From positions 24,387-63,723 of the forward strand of contig NW_003111989.1 in the NCBI RefSeq assembly GCF_000003605.2: a stretch of 39,337 nucleotides of DNA, given 5' to 3'. A program made the translations under genes and the position numbers. The stretch comes from Saccoglossus kowalevskii. Lineage: Eukaryota > Hemichordata > Enteropneusta > Harrimaniidae. A model generated the notes under the pieces. It was not told the DNA's origin. It saw only the letters and a program-made list of their open reading frames with translations, and did no database searches. The first letter of the stretch is position 1. Every line of letters starts with the position of its first letter. This document shows positions 23,581 to 35,257 of this stretch, in pieces.

Positions 23581-26297
23581 CTGAAAAGAAAGAAAAAAAA
23601 AGAATAAAACTAGTGAACAAAAATATTCGCACATATTAGTTAAATAAATAAATATTAAATTGGGTTCATATTAATATTGATTGGGTTTATATACGTATTT
23701 TATTGAACTCGGGTAGGGTGAATAAAATGAGTAGCATGATGAACGATACACGGGGGAAATATTATCAATGACGGACAGTCATTCAACTTTCCCCCGGTAT
23801 GCACTCTCATATTCATTCACTTTGTCACCCGTTGTTCAACTCGAATATGTTAAAACTCCTGGCATTTACTCTACATATTTTTGTAATAAGATACAACCAA
23901 ATATTTCAATATTTGGCGAATAATTTAATCGAACGTGTCGTTCTGTGCAAGCTTTGTGTGCCAACAAGGCGGTGATCAGCAAAATACGAGGTTCGCGATG
24001 CAGTTTTTTCTAATAAATTGAATTGGTTATTGTGTGCCTTCCATTCACAACAGTGACTGTTATGGCGATACGCCGACATATATTCAATGTATGGAACGAA
24101 CCATGGCGGTCTCAGGCAGCGGGGTGGCGGCCAGCTTGATGAATCTCGAACAATGGAAACTCGATTTCTGATAAGAGTTCCACCTGAAGTGTACAAGATA
24201 ATAAACACTCCCTGTCAACTACTCAAGAGTTAGACCACGTTCGCATTTCCAATCGCGTTATATATATCACGTCTTATGTATGTATGAATTATTAATATAT
24301 ATTTGATTTATTCTGTGTTTTAAGTTATTTTTTTAAATAATAATCATACACACACAGATGTAGACACGGCGTATTTGACAGTAAAATTGAATGTCTAGTT
24401 TCATGCAGTATTGTCTAAATACAGTCGCCGATCGATACAGAGAATGTGTAGTATTTGTATGGTTTATTGTACTATGTATGCGTGTGTAATTTAGGTTGAA
24501 ATAATCCATAGCATTGGATTAATATCAATTTTCATTTGATGAAAATATGTGTTTAGAGTTAAGATTTAGAACTTAAAGGGTTAATTAAATTCAAATCCAT
24601 CAATGAATATCCACTGGCACATACTGAGCATATTCAAACAGGGTCACGGGGTCAAGCCGTTTCTGAATCATGATAAGAAAAAAATAGAATAAAAAGTACT
24701 GAAACATGAAAGGCAGAGCTAGATAAAGATCAGAGTAAAATATTCATCCGCCGAGGAAATAAGTCCATAAAATATTAATAACTGCCACGAGATATGGCCT
24801 CTATTCTGTTAAGAAACTACACATGCGCACATAATGTCACTAAAATGGAGTAGCGGTACTCGCATTTCCCAGCAGGAAAGCGGTCCATTTTCTTTGAGTT
24901 AATTTGCATATACGTAATTTGCATAAAAGCCACCATGGAACTACACAAGAATGGTGCATGTGTATTTTCTAGAAGAGTGGTTCCGAATAACCAAATTGAA
25001 TCATCATTAACGCGGCCCTCTTCTAACAGCTTTCCGCCTGACTTGAAATTCGCAGCAAATAAAATCACTACGTACACGTGGCTACTACGAGTACAGTCAG
25101 TTGAAAGGAAAATGATTCGTTTTAGCTACGAACATCTTTCCAATTTGAGGATATATCACCAGATGTATGACGGGAACAACATTTCTAAGAAGAAATCGAG
25201 GCTAGATTTTTGTTTAGGCTTTGAATTATATTATGCGCACTCAGGCTTTGACGGAAGTGAAGAATAGCGGGGACACAAGAGGACTTGATTATTAAAAATA
25301 ACACGCCCAAATTTGGTGCAAATTTCCACAACTGAACTAAAGTAGTGAAATAGAAAAGAGAAAATAGTTTATAGCGGCGTTTCACTGTTACTGGGGTCAA
25401 CCGAAAAAAGCCAGGGGAAATACATTCATACAATTTCGGTACCTTTGATACCATTGTGGTTACTCTTCTCTTCTCTTCCGTCTATGGGTTTATCTATGAC
25501 AGGAAATGTTTGGATCGGGGACACAAAGATGACTTTTGTCGCCAGAGGGCCTCCGTGGGGGCCTAGAGAACGCGGTTGTACATGTAGACTAATTTTCAAT
25601 TCACTACAGGCTGAAGTAATTAAAGCATATTGAAATTTATCAATCGACCCTTGACCTTTGCAAAAATTGCGTATGCAGTATTTTGAATCATAGCGGTTCA
25701 TTTCGCATATTTGTTTCCCTTTTATATTCAAAAATATTATTTGGAAATACATTGTGTTCTTAGGTTCGTTGGCGGTGGGTGACTTTTCAATAACGTCATG
25801 TGTAAACAATGTTTTGCGGACACATTCGCTATGTATCCCTCCCCAAATCAAGATAAACTATGTGTGTTTTCAAGCTGATATTAATCTATTCAGATAATAC
25901 TCAGAATAGTAGTCCGTGTTCGCCTCGGTTTATATGAGCATCATTCGATCAACAACCAATCAATTTTAAACGGCGTCTTTGAGTGTGAATATTGCACACA
26001 TGTAATGAAAAAGGTTGCAATGATTACTGCTGTACTTATACCACCATTAAAAGAACATGTATATACGGGTGCTGATTACAATGAAATTATATCACCCTAA
26101 CCCAATTGTAAACGATCACGGAATGAAAAACCGGTTCGACTTGTAATTACACAAGGTATATTGTGAATCGAAATACACGTAATTAGCTGTGATTTTAAAT
26201 TCATCATGACTACCAATCATAGTCGTTTCATTCGTCACCACGGCAATGACATTTGTACCATGTCTTTTTCGTGTCTTCAATTCAAATATAACACCAA

Positions 26298-26327
26298 CCC
26301 ACCCCCACCCCACCACCACCCCTTCCC
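26298..26327 (-). other. G-quadruplex-forming tract (C-rich on plus)
   Basis: Runs of 3, 5, 4, 4 and 3 cytosines separated by loops of 1, 1, 7 and 2 bases. The minus strand, which is the sense strand of the host gene, fits the G3+N1-7 quadruplex pattern. Confidence 0.6.
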
Positions 26328-27152
26328 AATTTGACTGCCTGGACGTGGATGTGTTTTTGCTGTTTAGGCCATAGCTCGAGTTTTTAGATTTAGACATACT
26401 TTGCAAATGATACGTTAAAAAACCAAGAAAATTGCTCACGAATATGGCAGGCGATGACCCTGATTGAAACAGGTCCTAGAAACTAAAACTCTTGCGAATA
26501 ATGCACGGCAGGTATTGAGTACAGCCATTACAATGCCATTGATATATTTGAAGCACGTCAAACATGAAATAAAAAGTAATTTTCTAAATTATAGGAAATT
26601 ACAGGAGTTTCTAGGCCTTCCTCTCATAAAACACGAATATTAAATTAGGGAGGCTGTTGTATACAACTAATTTATTATTTTTTTTTATTAATTACGCAGG
26701 TTATTTAAAATGTTTTGCTCTGGGCATTTACGTTGTGATGTTTTCTTATCAAACGTGACAGTCCGCTACTCTATGTATTTACTCGGGGTATGTCGTCTGT
26801 GTGTCTGAAATCCTGTGAATGCGTTTTAAGGCGGGAATATCTCGTAATCAATATTTTAGATATCTGAAAGTCATAAAAAATATAATTTTCTTTCAAGCAC
26901 GACAAGATTAATTCTTTACTAAATAGAATGGCGAAGCAAGTACTCATTTACGGATGTCGTTCAATTGTCACGTTTCCCACGATATTCTGCAATATTTAAA
27001 AACTATCATTTGGAGAAGAAAGAACACAGGAGTAACATCTCAGCATTATGGATTATTTCCTTTATGACTAATCTCAACTGGGTCAAGTATCTTAGTTGAA
27101 CATTTTTAATCTAGGATTTAAAGATTTTTCAAACCTCCATTTCTCTAATTAG

Positions 27153-27205
27153 CCGAATCTGTTGCTAAAAACATAATTATCCGAATCTGTTGCTAAAAAC
27201 ATAAT
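27153..27205. repeat. 28-bp tandem duplication, two copies
   Basis: CCGAATCTGTTGCTAAAAAC plus ATAAT occurs at 27153 and again at 27181 without change. Confidence 0.9.
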
Positions 27206-29713
27206 GCTAGTATAAACAGATTACCTGAGACGGTCATGAGTAAGACTCATCATGACGTCACGCGTTGCGCGTGGAACTAAGCCGACCAACTAAAACATTA
27301 TATTATTATAAAAACAACATGAAAGGGGCATGTGATTGTATCATATCATATAGTAGACGTATAAGGTATGAACACAGCGCTGCTTATAAAACAAAACAAA
27401 AACATCTAGTATTTTTTCGAGCTATTTGCTCATGCATTCGGTTGCTAGATACTACATTTATTCAAATAATGAATGGTTTCTAGAAACATGGCACAATGAA
27501 TTCCCAGTAGACGACATTTTGCATCCCCGCGCATTGAAGAGTCGATATCTTTGACAAATGAAAGCATTAACACAATTCGGATGATTCATACCACCGGAGG
27601 GCTAGAATTACCCACAAAATCGACGGAATTAAACTGAAAGGCGAGTGATTACTGGAATTAGGTCTCAGAAAACGTCGACGTAGTATAGTCTACAAAAGAT
27701 ACGAGAAATAATTAAGCCTAATGATTAAGTCTTGCAGTCTTCTCATTTACTGCAAATACGATACGCTTTAATGACGCCCGCAGTCATTGTAACAATATTA
27801 TCGTGATTAAACTTTCTCCAGTGATGCAAAATTAAACACCTGACATGGTTTGCGCCTGACAGAAGGCTTACTGGGTAATAACCATCGTTCCATGTTCAAA
27901 GAATGTCGTGAATGTTTAAAGGTATTGCTTTGAACGAGGAAAGAGTGAGAGAGAGTGAGTTTTCAAAAGAAGATATCGATAAAGTAGCCGTGCTGGGACT
28001 GATTCCTTTGATGTTGTCCGACACGGTGTGGAGTGAGCAGGGTTGAACAGCGTGTTCCTCATAATTTGGGAGCTAAATTACTCCCGATTTTGAATATTCA
28101 ATTCTGAATCTGTTATTACAGATGTCAGTGTCGAAGATTTGACCTGACCTTTGAGTTGGTGCTATCGCATGACATTCCCTTATCAGCCAACATAACCGCG
28201 TCGTTTACATCCATTCGTCTTTTCAATAGACACGTATAAATACTAAGTGCATTATAAAACATTTCATAGCCACGTTTAACCTGAAATGACGTTAATTTTA
28301 TTACCTTACGAGAAATGTGTAATTTTAAGAGTCATAAAATAAACGACAACTGAGCTCGTTCTTTCTTCCAAATAGGCATATTTTCTGGGTGGGAAAATAG
28401 TCAATTAATAGCTAAAAGAACAATAATTCAAGGCACTCTCGCCAATTTGTTAGCTCTTTCCCTTTCTCTTGGCCTCTTATTAGTCTGGGTCAGCTTTTTA
28501 TTCAATAGTGGCGCCAATTCCTCGTTGATGTGCATTACTTGTATTGAATATGCCAACTTGTATCGTGTTTACGAATACATGACGTGAAAATAAGATGAAG
28601 CACCTTGACGGTGGCTGTCCACGGTATTCAAATCCTTACACAACCATGCAAGCTGAAACAAATATTCATACATAAAATGAATTGATAAGGAAAGGCTTGA
28701 AATAAATATATGCTTCAACTATCGAATGAAACAAAATATTTGCAATGTTATTAGAGGGGGATCACATTGTTTAGACTGACAGACTTGCGTTTTGATAACA
28801 GACAGAACACATAGCAAGCGTGAACTGACGAATAGTGGCGGCTACGTAAATTAAACCACGATTGACAGACTGTCGTTTTGGAAGTCATTGACGATAACAT
28901 AAATTAAACGATTGTCAGTTCGAACGTAAATCGTGATATTAAATAAAATGAGACGTTTACAAAAAATAGTATAGAAAAGCTGTACAGAAATTAATTAAAG
29001 TATGTTGTCTGCATGTTGATGTGTTTGGCGCGAAAATAAAGGCAACTGCTGACGTCCGGCGACGTGGATATTTTATACGTGAAATCGAAACACACATTTC
29101 TGATTGTTATGTTTAGGAATAGACGGTGATTGATAGATGTCCAGTATACCTCGATATGCCGTGTCTTTGCATGGCTCAGTGGGTCATACGGTGATACGTA
29201 ATAACTTTCTGGCTTTGCGTACATGTTGTTGAAGAATCTGGGGATTTCTGCAGTATGTATTCTATCATACACGATTTCTATTAACTAGCTTTCGTTCGGA
29301 TCTACTGGACATGCCAAGACTGTGAATATGAAGTTCCAAGTTGATGAAAATATTTTGATAATGTATCGCTTTGGTAACCACAGGCAACAAAGTGCTTGTG
29401 TAAGATCATTTAGTTTGCGTATCCCCAACCTGTGGCGTGTCACACCCGACTCCCCCAACAAAAGTGCAGGCATAAGGAGCATATTAATATAATGATGTGT
29501 TAGATTTACGCGCGACACACGCCCAGATAAATGCAATGTTGACATAGGGCATTCCTGAACACGGCTTTCAGCTCACATGACTGATGGCCATTTTAATTGG
29601 GTCGTAAAACTGCTAACCTAGGCTTGGACGAATAAACCAAAGTAGAATTATGTTGAAACACATATTTGACAGTTATCAAGTCTCCGCATGGGTGTCTTCA
29701 GATAATATTGTTC

Positions 29714-29727
29714 GTTGTCATGGAAAC
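29714..29727 (+). promoter_or_regulatory. RFX-type X-box candidate in intron 1
   Basis: GTTGTCATGGAAAC, identical to the copy at 17261. Motif evidence only. Confidence 0.35.
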
Positions 29728-30510
29728 ATGTTAAGTATGTGGATAATGACAACACGATTATGAGCATATACTTGAACTGCATCACCTGGCCAGATTTGTT
29801 TCGTTATTTCTCATGGTTTTATGTTTAAGTCACTTATGTTTGAGATTGGATATCACGTTAGAGAAGAATAACCTCTGAAACTCGAGACAATTTATGAAGA
29901 CCCAGGCTGGATACCATTTTGCATCACCGAGCATCTAAGATAACATGTAATAATTTTCATTCGTTGACGTTTATTCTCATTCATTGACGCAAAAAAAATG
30001 TAGGATAAAATTTGCTCCACGTTCAAGTAAAATTAAAGACGAGTATAAATATTGGCCTATTGGTCGATGTGATGTTTTAAACAAAACAAAATTAAATTGC
30101 TTTTATTCGCAGTTTTTTTAAGTACATATGTCATTGTGGAAAAAAATACTCTATTGTGATTACCCTTCGTACACATTCCCTGGGGGCCGACTCGGAATTG
30201 AGTCAATATCAAAGTAACTAATACATTTGACGTCACGGTGCTGGCGAATTCAATTCGACGATTGCCGATATTCCACACTCCACCTCTTACAAGGGCAAAG
30301 GTAAACTAATCTTGATATACACACGAATGATTTGCTTAAGTAAAAGCTTTCCAACGCTTTTCCACCAAATAAAGGGTAACAGGAAGTGAAGAAAGGGTCT
30401 GTTGAGAGCATTGTTGAAATCGCGCATCTGATAACAAAACAATCTTGCAAGAAACTCGTGTTGTGTGACGTTGACACCTCGGGCGGTCACTCACGCGATT
30501 TTGTTCTTCA

Positions 30511-30524
30511 GTCGTCATGGAAAC
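30511..30524 (+). promoter_or_regulatory. RFX-type X-box candidate in intron 1
   Basis: GTCGTCATGGAAAC, one base different from the other two copies. Motif evidence only. Confidence 0.3.
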
Positions 30525-32835
30525 GAAGTTAAATGTGTTAGGTGAAAAATAAAGTGAGAATTACATGTGCCAATCTTTTCAGGCTGACGACAATGAAACA
30601 CCTTTTACCGTCGTTTGCATATTCTCGCGTGAGCAAAATAAGTAATGGACAGTAATGGAGACTGTGTTGTACCATGGAGGTATAAACACATACCATGGAA
30701 GGTAGTACACTCAGCAAATAAAATAACAAAATGTGCGTTTTAGCGATAATTATGAATATATATATATTATTAGTTAGGCTCCATGATAGTCGTGCGACTT
30801 TACATAAAGCGAAATTACGCCGATTTTAAAACAAAGCAAAGAAGCTGGGAAAGGCAGAAAGATATGTTTGCTAAACAATCAGCTGGCTTTGTTTGAGCAG
30901 TCCAGGGTTTGTGTGCTCGCTAATTGGTGGCTGCTACGCTAATCACTAGTATTGTTAATCACTCATTAAGATACCTGTCAAAATGCGTGATGTGATTACC
31001 GTCCTCATTAACGGAATTCATGTACTGCTCAGTCCTTTGTCCTAACGGGAGGGTTTTTAATTGTTTACCCCTCCCAGCTGAAGAACCCCCCTTCAAAACA
31101 CACCATACAGGGCACGTAGCCTTGAAGTGATGACGACGATTACACTTTTGTTAGTATTTCAATGGATGCCCCTATTCAGATATGAATGCAATAATGGACC
31201 GCGGCACAAATTGTGGGTTTATTTGCATAGGTCTGTCGTATCAAATTGTACCCACCCACCTAACTAATTTGTCGTCCATCAATTACGAGTTGTCGCTACG
31301 ATTTCCTGGCTCCCCGTCAATTAAACATCGATGATTATTCCACCCTTATAATTACACACCTAACCTAACGCGTGTTATCGTCGTATTTATGAGAACATTT
31401 CGCTACCAACTGTATGTCAACGATTTGCACACGTACATTTGTATAATGTATCGATGTACGCCCCTTGTATTACGCAAATTACGACTGCAAACCATGCAAT
31501 CAATGTTGATGTTTGTCTTATGTACACAGTCACACTGCAACAGATGGACAGACAGTGGTGTTGCTGTTTTCAGCGTTTGAATGACGGATTTGCAATCCAG
31601 AGTAAAATCCAAATAAAGCAGCGTTTTGAATATAAAGGGTTAAATAGGCAACAACCATTGGATATAAAAGAAGTTGAGTTTATAACAATAACAATTTCAA
31701 ACTCGGAGTGCGGCGTGTTCGTATGTCGCGTCTGTGGATTTGCTATTAAATCACCCTGTCTTTAAGCCAAACGAGGTGGTCAATATTTGGAAATATTACA
31801 ATTGATAAATTACGATATTCTTTACAACGTAGCGTATGTCAGTTTAACTAGTAGTCGACACAACAAACGTACATATATAACGTATCTATATCGTGCCAAA
31901 GCAGCTCTATGGGAGAAAATGACCTCAAATGCTATCAGAAACTAATACATAAAACTGTTGAAATGTTTGGTTTGACGCAAAGGTTTGTATAATCTGTAGC
32001 CAACACGCCCGACTAGCTTATATTCATGGTTCAGGTTACAATCCTACCAACAAACACACAGTGGCATTTTTGCTCAATGTTCTGTGAAAAGCGATACTTC
32101 AGGGTGCAGTCAAAACCAGACATTGCATTCCGCCTCTAGTCTCACAGGGAGAGCGCCCGTCGCCCCCTCGCCTCGAATTTAAACTTGCTTTTTTTTCTGA
32201 AAACAGAAAGCTTAAGTAATGGCAACGAGTATAATTCCCATTTTTACAGGTCGTCCGGTACAAGAGATGGATTACGCCACTCTATTGGGAGTATGGAGGT
32301 TTACAATGCACTCAAAACAAACATTAATTTGTAGGTGAATTAACGTATGTCTTGTCACCATACCATGGCTACATAACGCCGATAAAATTAAAGTCTAGTT
32401 TAACTCATAATTATTTTATATATATGCTAGTCGATTTACTGCTTTGTTTAGCTTATTCTCTCTTGAAGCAATTGTATGAGTCAAGTCCAAAGTAATCACA
32501 TGATTTGATTTTGACAGCTCCGTTCTTTTGACTATTATCATGTACCGTTTAAAACAGTGTTTACGGTGATGTTCACTAGAATACACATAACTACTGTTTG
32601 TCTAATAACCGGACAGGCCTCAAAACGATACTCCCCAAATATGAGCACAAATCGATCGACGATGTTCTGGGTATCGGTTTCAGTGCTCGTCGGCACACGT
32701 ACAGAGAGTACCGCGAGTGACTGATTGTGTCAATAGACACTTTTACTTTCCATGCGCCAAACCTAATGACCGAACGCAGGAGGTGGGAATAAAATAACAC
32801 GACTATTTGAGTATGACTTTTCTAAATGTACTTAC

Positions 32836-32932
32836 TCGTTTGAAATTCAAATCCATGTGTCCATACCAGTGTGAGCGAGAGTAGAGAGAGACGTAACGCG
32901 CTCCAGTACACCATGGCTGATAAAGACGCCAT
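32836..32932 (-). CDS. CUB-LDLa membrane protein, exon 1: signal peptide
   Basis: The ATG at 32930-32932 has A at -3 and G at +4. A second in-frame ATG at 32912-32914 lies in the strong context GCCATGG. The 32 codons read MASLSAMVYWSALRLSLLSL and then TLVWTHGFEFQT: a short polar start, one Arg, a Leu-rich core and small or polar residues where signal peptidase would cut, around THG|FEF. The exon ends CGA|GTAAGT, a consensus donor, after one base of a codon. That phase fits the CUB exon acceptor and makes Thr33. Choosing this exon turns the gene into an exact open frame of 351 residues. It is inferred: the 9-kb intron is long and another first exon could exist outside. A plus-strand frame (ATG at 32913, to 33278) overlaps it antisense. 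Confidence 0.62.
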
Positions 32933-34740
32933 AATGAGACCTATTGTGAATAACAAAGAGTCGGTTCTCTGCTCTCGACCACGGCAATACAGTAGGCGAA
33001 CTCGTAATGAAAAATCCTATAGAAATGCCTGTTCGTGTATTAATGCTTTGGTGGCACAGTACAGCATAGAGCACGCCTTACGAGGCAAAGCGAGCGTGAT
33101 GAATACAAAATTAGGACCACTTCCTTTTAGCCGTACTAACTCTACGGCGTCTAATAAAAATTCACACTCATTATATAATTACGGTAGTCACTTAGCGAAA
33201 TCGGTAGGTTGTCAGCGAAGCCCCGCCTCAGTCGTTTACACCTCGTTGTCGTCCCGAGCGCGGTATGCGGTAGACTGAGCTGGTCGAGGTTGTTCTGTTT
33301 ATGTTGAATCTGACCCCAATTGTTCCGACTTGTAGCGAGCACTGCAATGCAATCTTGTGTGAAATCAGCACAATCGGCGTACAACGAAGCGTAAGCCGCT
33401 GTCCAGAGTCAGTCAAGCGAACGCCACAATTGGAGGATTACTGTGTTCTGGTCAAAAGGGGGAGTCCAGGCGGTCAACCCCTGTACTTCTTCGCCGTTTT
33501 TTTTTGCGTGGGGCTTATATGTCCACCCTTACCCCTTTACATAAAAAAGATAATAATTCCCTTCAAAGAATAAAGAATCCACAGGTCAATCCGGGCCTTA
33601 AAACACCGCGGTGCGTCTTTCATCCAATCCAAATCGAAGGCAATGTAAAAACACCATTCAGTGTCTCAGAGAAAATGTGAAAGCCGACTGACTGACTGAC
33701 TGTCTCTCCCTGACTAGTACATATGCCTTCGTTGGCACCGTTCCATTCATCGAGCCTCTGAATGATATATGAAGTGTACTGCAGAGTGTCTGACACATTC
33801 TCTGAGTTTAACCACACCACACTAGTCTCTCAACTTCATATCTTAATACATATTATGTGACAATCTTGGACCAAGTCAAATATGTTTTAATTAACTGAAA
33901 TACGGGCATGCTGCGTCGCATATATGTGCATTGGTAGTAATAGTTTGACTCGTTGACAGCTGTGAATCCACAGAAGTCACGAATCCTCGTCCCAGAGGTG
34001 ACAAACTCATAACTCACCACGTAGATCGCAAGAGGATTTGCAGTAGACTCCAACAGAACAACAGATGCATGAAGTACATCACAAGCGATGACAACTTTGC
34101 CCCTGTCATAAAGATCGCTAAAAACAACACTCTAATTAGCAAGTCACATGCCGCGTTACTGAGAAAATACTGGTACATGTAATTGGCTGCTGAGGGCGCC
34201 CACACGTCTAACGGACGTCAATCGTGACAAAATGTGGATATAAATACATAGACAGATTTAAAAGTAGTAAGATGATTACACATCGTTTACAATAATTTTC
34301 ATAAAGGCAGGAATATTTTTTATGTAAATTTGTATGCATGTTTTATAAATTTCAAATGAGGTTGTAAACCGTTTGACAGATCACCATGCGTTGATTAATG
34401 CACTAAATCGGGGACTTCCCATGATATACATATTTTATTAACTTCTTCAAAAACATTTATGCCTTCACGAATTTACTGTGTCATTCATACTGACTAAAGT
34501 TTATTTATTTATTTATTTGAGTTATTATACTTTTGTTTGTGTTCGTCGAAAAACCCAATGCTAGCACACCACAAATTAAAGTAGTCGGCACATGTGCACC
34601 ATCCAAGCATTCACAGTCAGTGTGTGTGCGTCCGGCATGACGTTCCTATCCAGTCTACTTCCTCGACATCATGGGTTTGACATGTCTACATTTATCGCGT
34701 TGTTAAATCTTTCCATAACATTTACATGTGTTTATTAAAG
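32933..34740. other. Upstream flank and presumed promoter side of the CUB-LDLa gene
   Basis: Immediately upstream of exon 1 on the minus strand, 33100-33430 is richer in CpG than the surroundings. A minus-strand TATA-like ATTATATAAT lies near 33168-33180, about 240 bases above the ATG. A possible minus exon of 100 bases at 34018-34117 is flanked by GTTGTTTTTAG and G|GTGAGT, but its product is not recognisable. A short TTTA run is at 34499-34520. Confidence 0.35.
33168..33180 (-). promoter_or_regulatory. TATA-like element upstream of exon 1
   Basis: ATTATATAAT on the minus strand in a locally CpG-containing region above the predicted start codon. It is plausible as a core promoter but has no independent support. 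Confidence 0.2.
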
Positions 34741-35257
34741 GGACATTATTTTACCGAGTTTTAATTAAAAGGACAGTATCATACCGTGAGTTTATTGAAG
34801 GGACAGTATCTTACCGTGTGTTCATTAAAAGGACAGTGTCTTACCGTGTGTTTATTAAAGGGACAGTATCTTACCGTGAGTTTATTAAAAGGACAGTATC
34901 ATACCGTGAGTTTATTGAAGGAACAGTATCTTACCGCGTGTTCATTAAAAGGACAGTGTCTTACCGTGTGTTTATTAAAGGGACAGTATCTTACCGTGTG
35001 TTTATTATAAGGACAGTATCATACCGTGAGTTTATTGAAGGAACAGTATCCTACCGCGTGTTCATTAAAAGGACAGCGTCTTACCGTGTGTTTATTAAAG
35101 GGACAGTATCATACCGTGTGTTTATTGAAGGGACAGTATCATACCGTGTGTTTATTAAAGGGACAGTATTTTACCGTGAGTTTATTGAAGGGGCAGTATC
35201 ATACCGTGTGTTTATTAAAGGGACAGTATCACACCGTGTGTTTATTGAAGGGACAGT
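34741..35257 (+). repeat. 30-bp minisatellite, about 17.3 units, 120-bp higher-order period
   Basis: GGACAGTATC...TTACCG starts every 30 bases from 34741 to 35251 with no indel. Variant bases show that groups of four units (34771, 34891, 35011) repeat as 120-bp blocks. An open plus frame at 34728-35282 gives a 10-residue repeat of the type KGTVSYRVFI. It exists because the unit is a multiple of 3 and lacks stops, and I see no signal, domain or splice context to make it a gene. Confidence 0.95.

Larger units (their letters stand above)
23581..32835 (-). other. Intron 1 of the CUB-LDLa gene
   Basis: This is about 9.26 kb, phase 1 if exon 1 is correct. It contains two X-box candidates (29714, 30511), a C-rich/G4 tract near 26298-26327 and a 28-bp duplication at 27153. 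Frames at 24935-25267 (ATG in the good context GCCACCATGG) and 25426-25851 have no recognisable domain and I do not call them genes. No extra CUB exon is visible. Confidence 0.6.

Noticed and set aside
24935..25267. 110-codon plus frame starting with a near-perfect Kozak ATG
   Set aside because: No recognisable domain, composition like the surroundings, and it lies inside intron 1. Conservation data would be needed.
25426..25851. 141-codon minus frame in intron 1
   Set aside because: No family resemblance and no convincing splice sites in phase with the gene.
32871..33278. Plus-strand frame of 135 codons with an internal ATG in a good context at 32913
   Set aside because: It overlaps exon 1 of the minus gene antisense, the ATG is the palindromic partner of the minus ATG, and no domain is recognised. 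Kept only as an alternative to exon 1.
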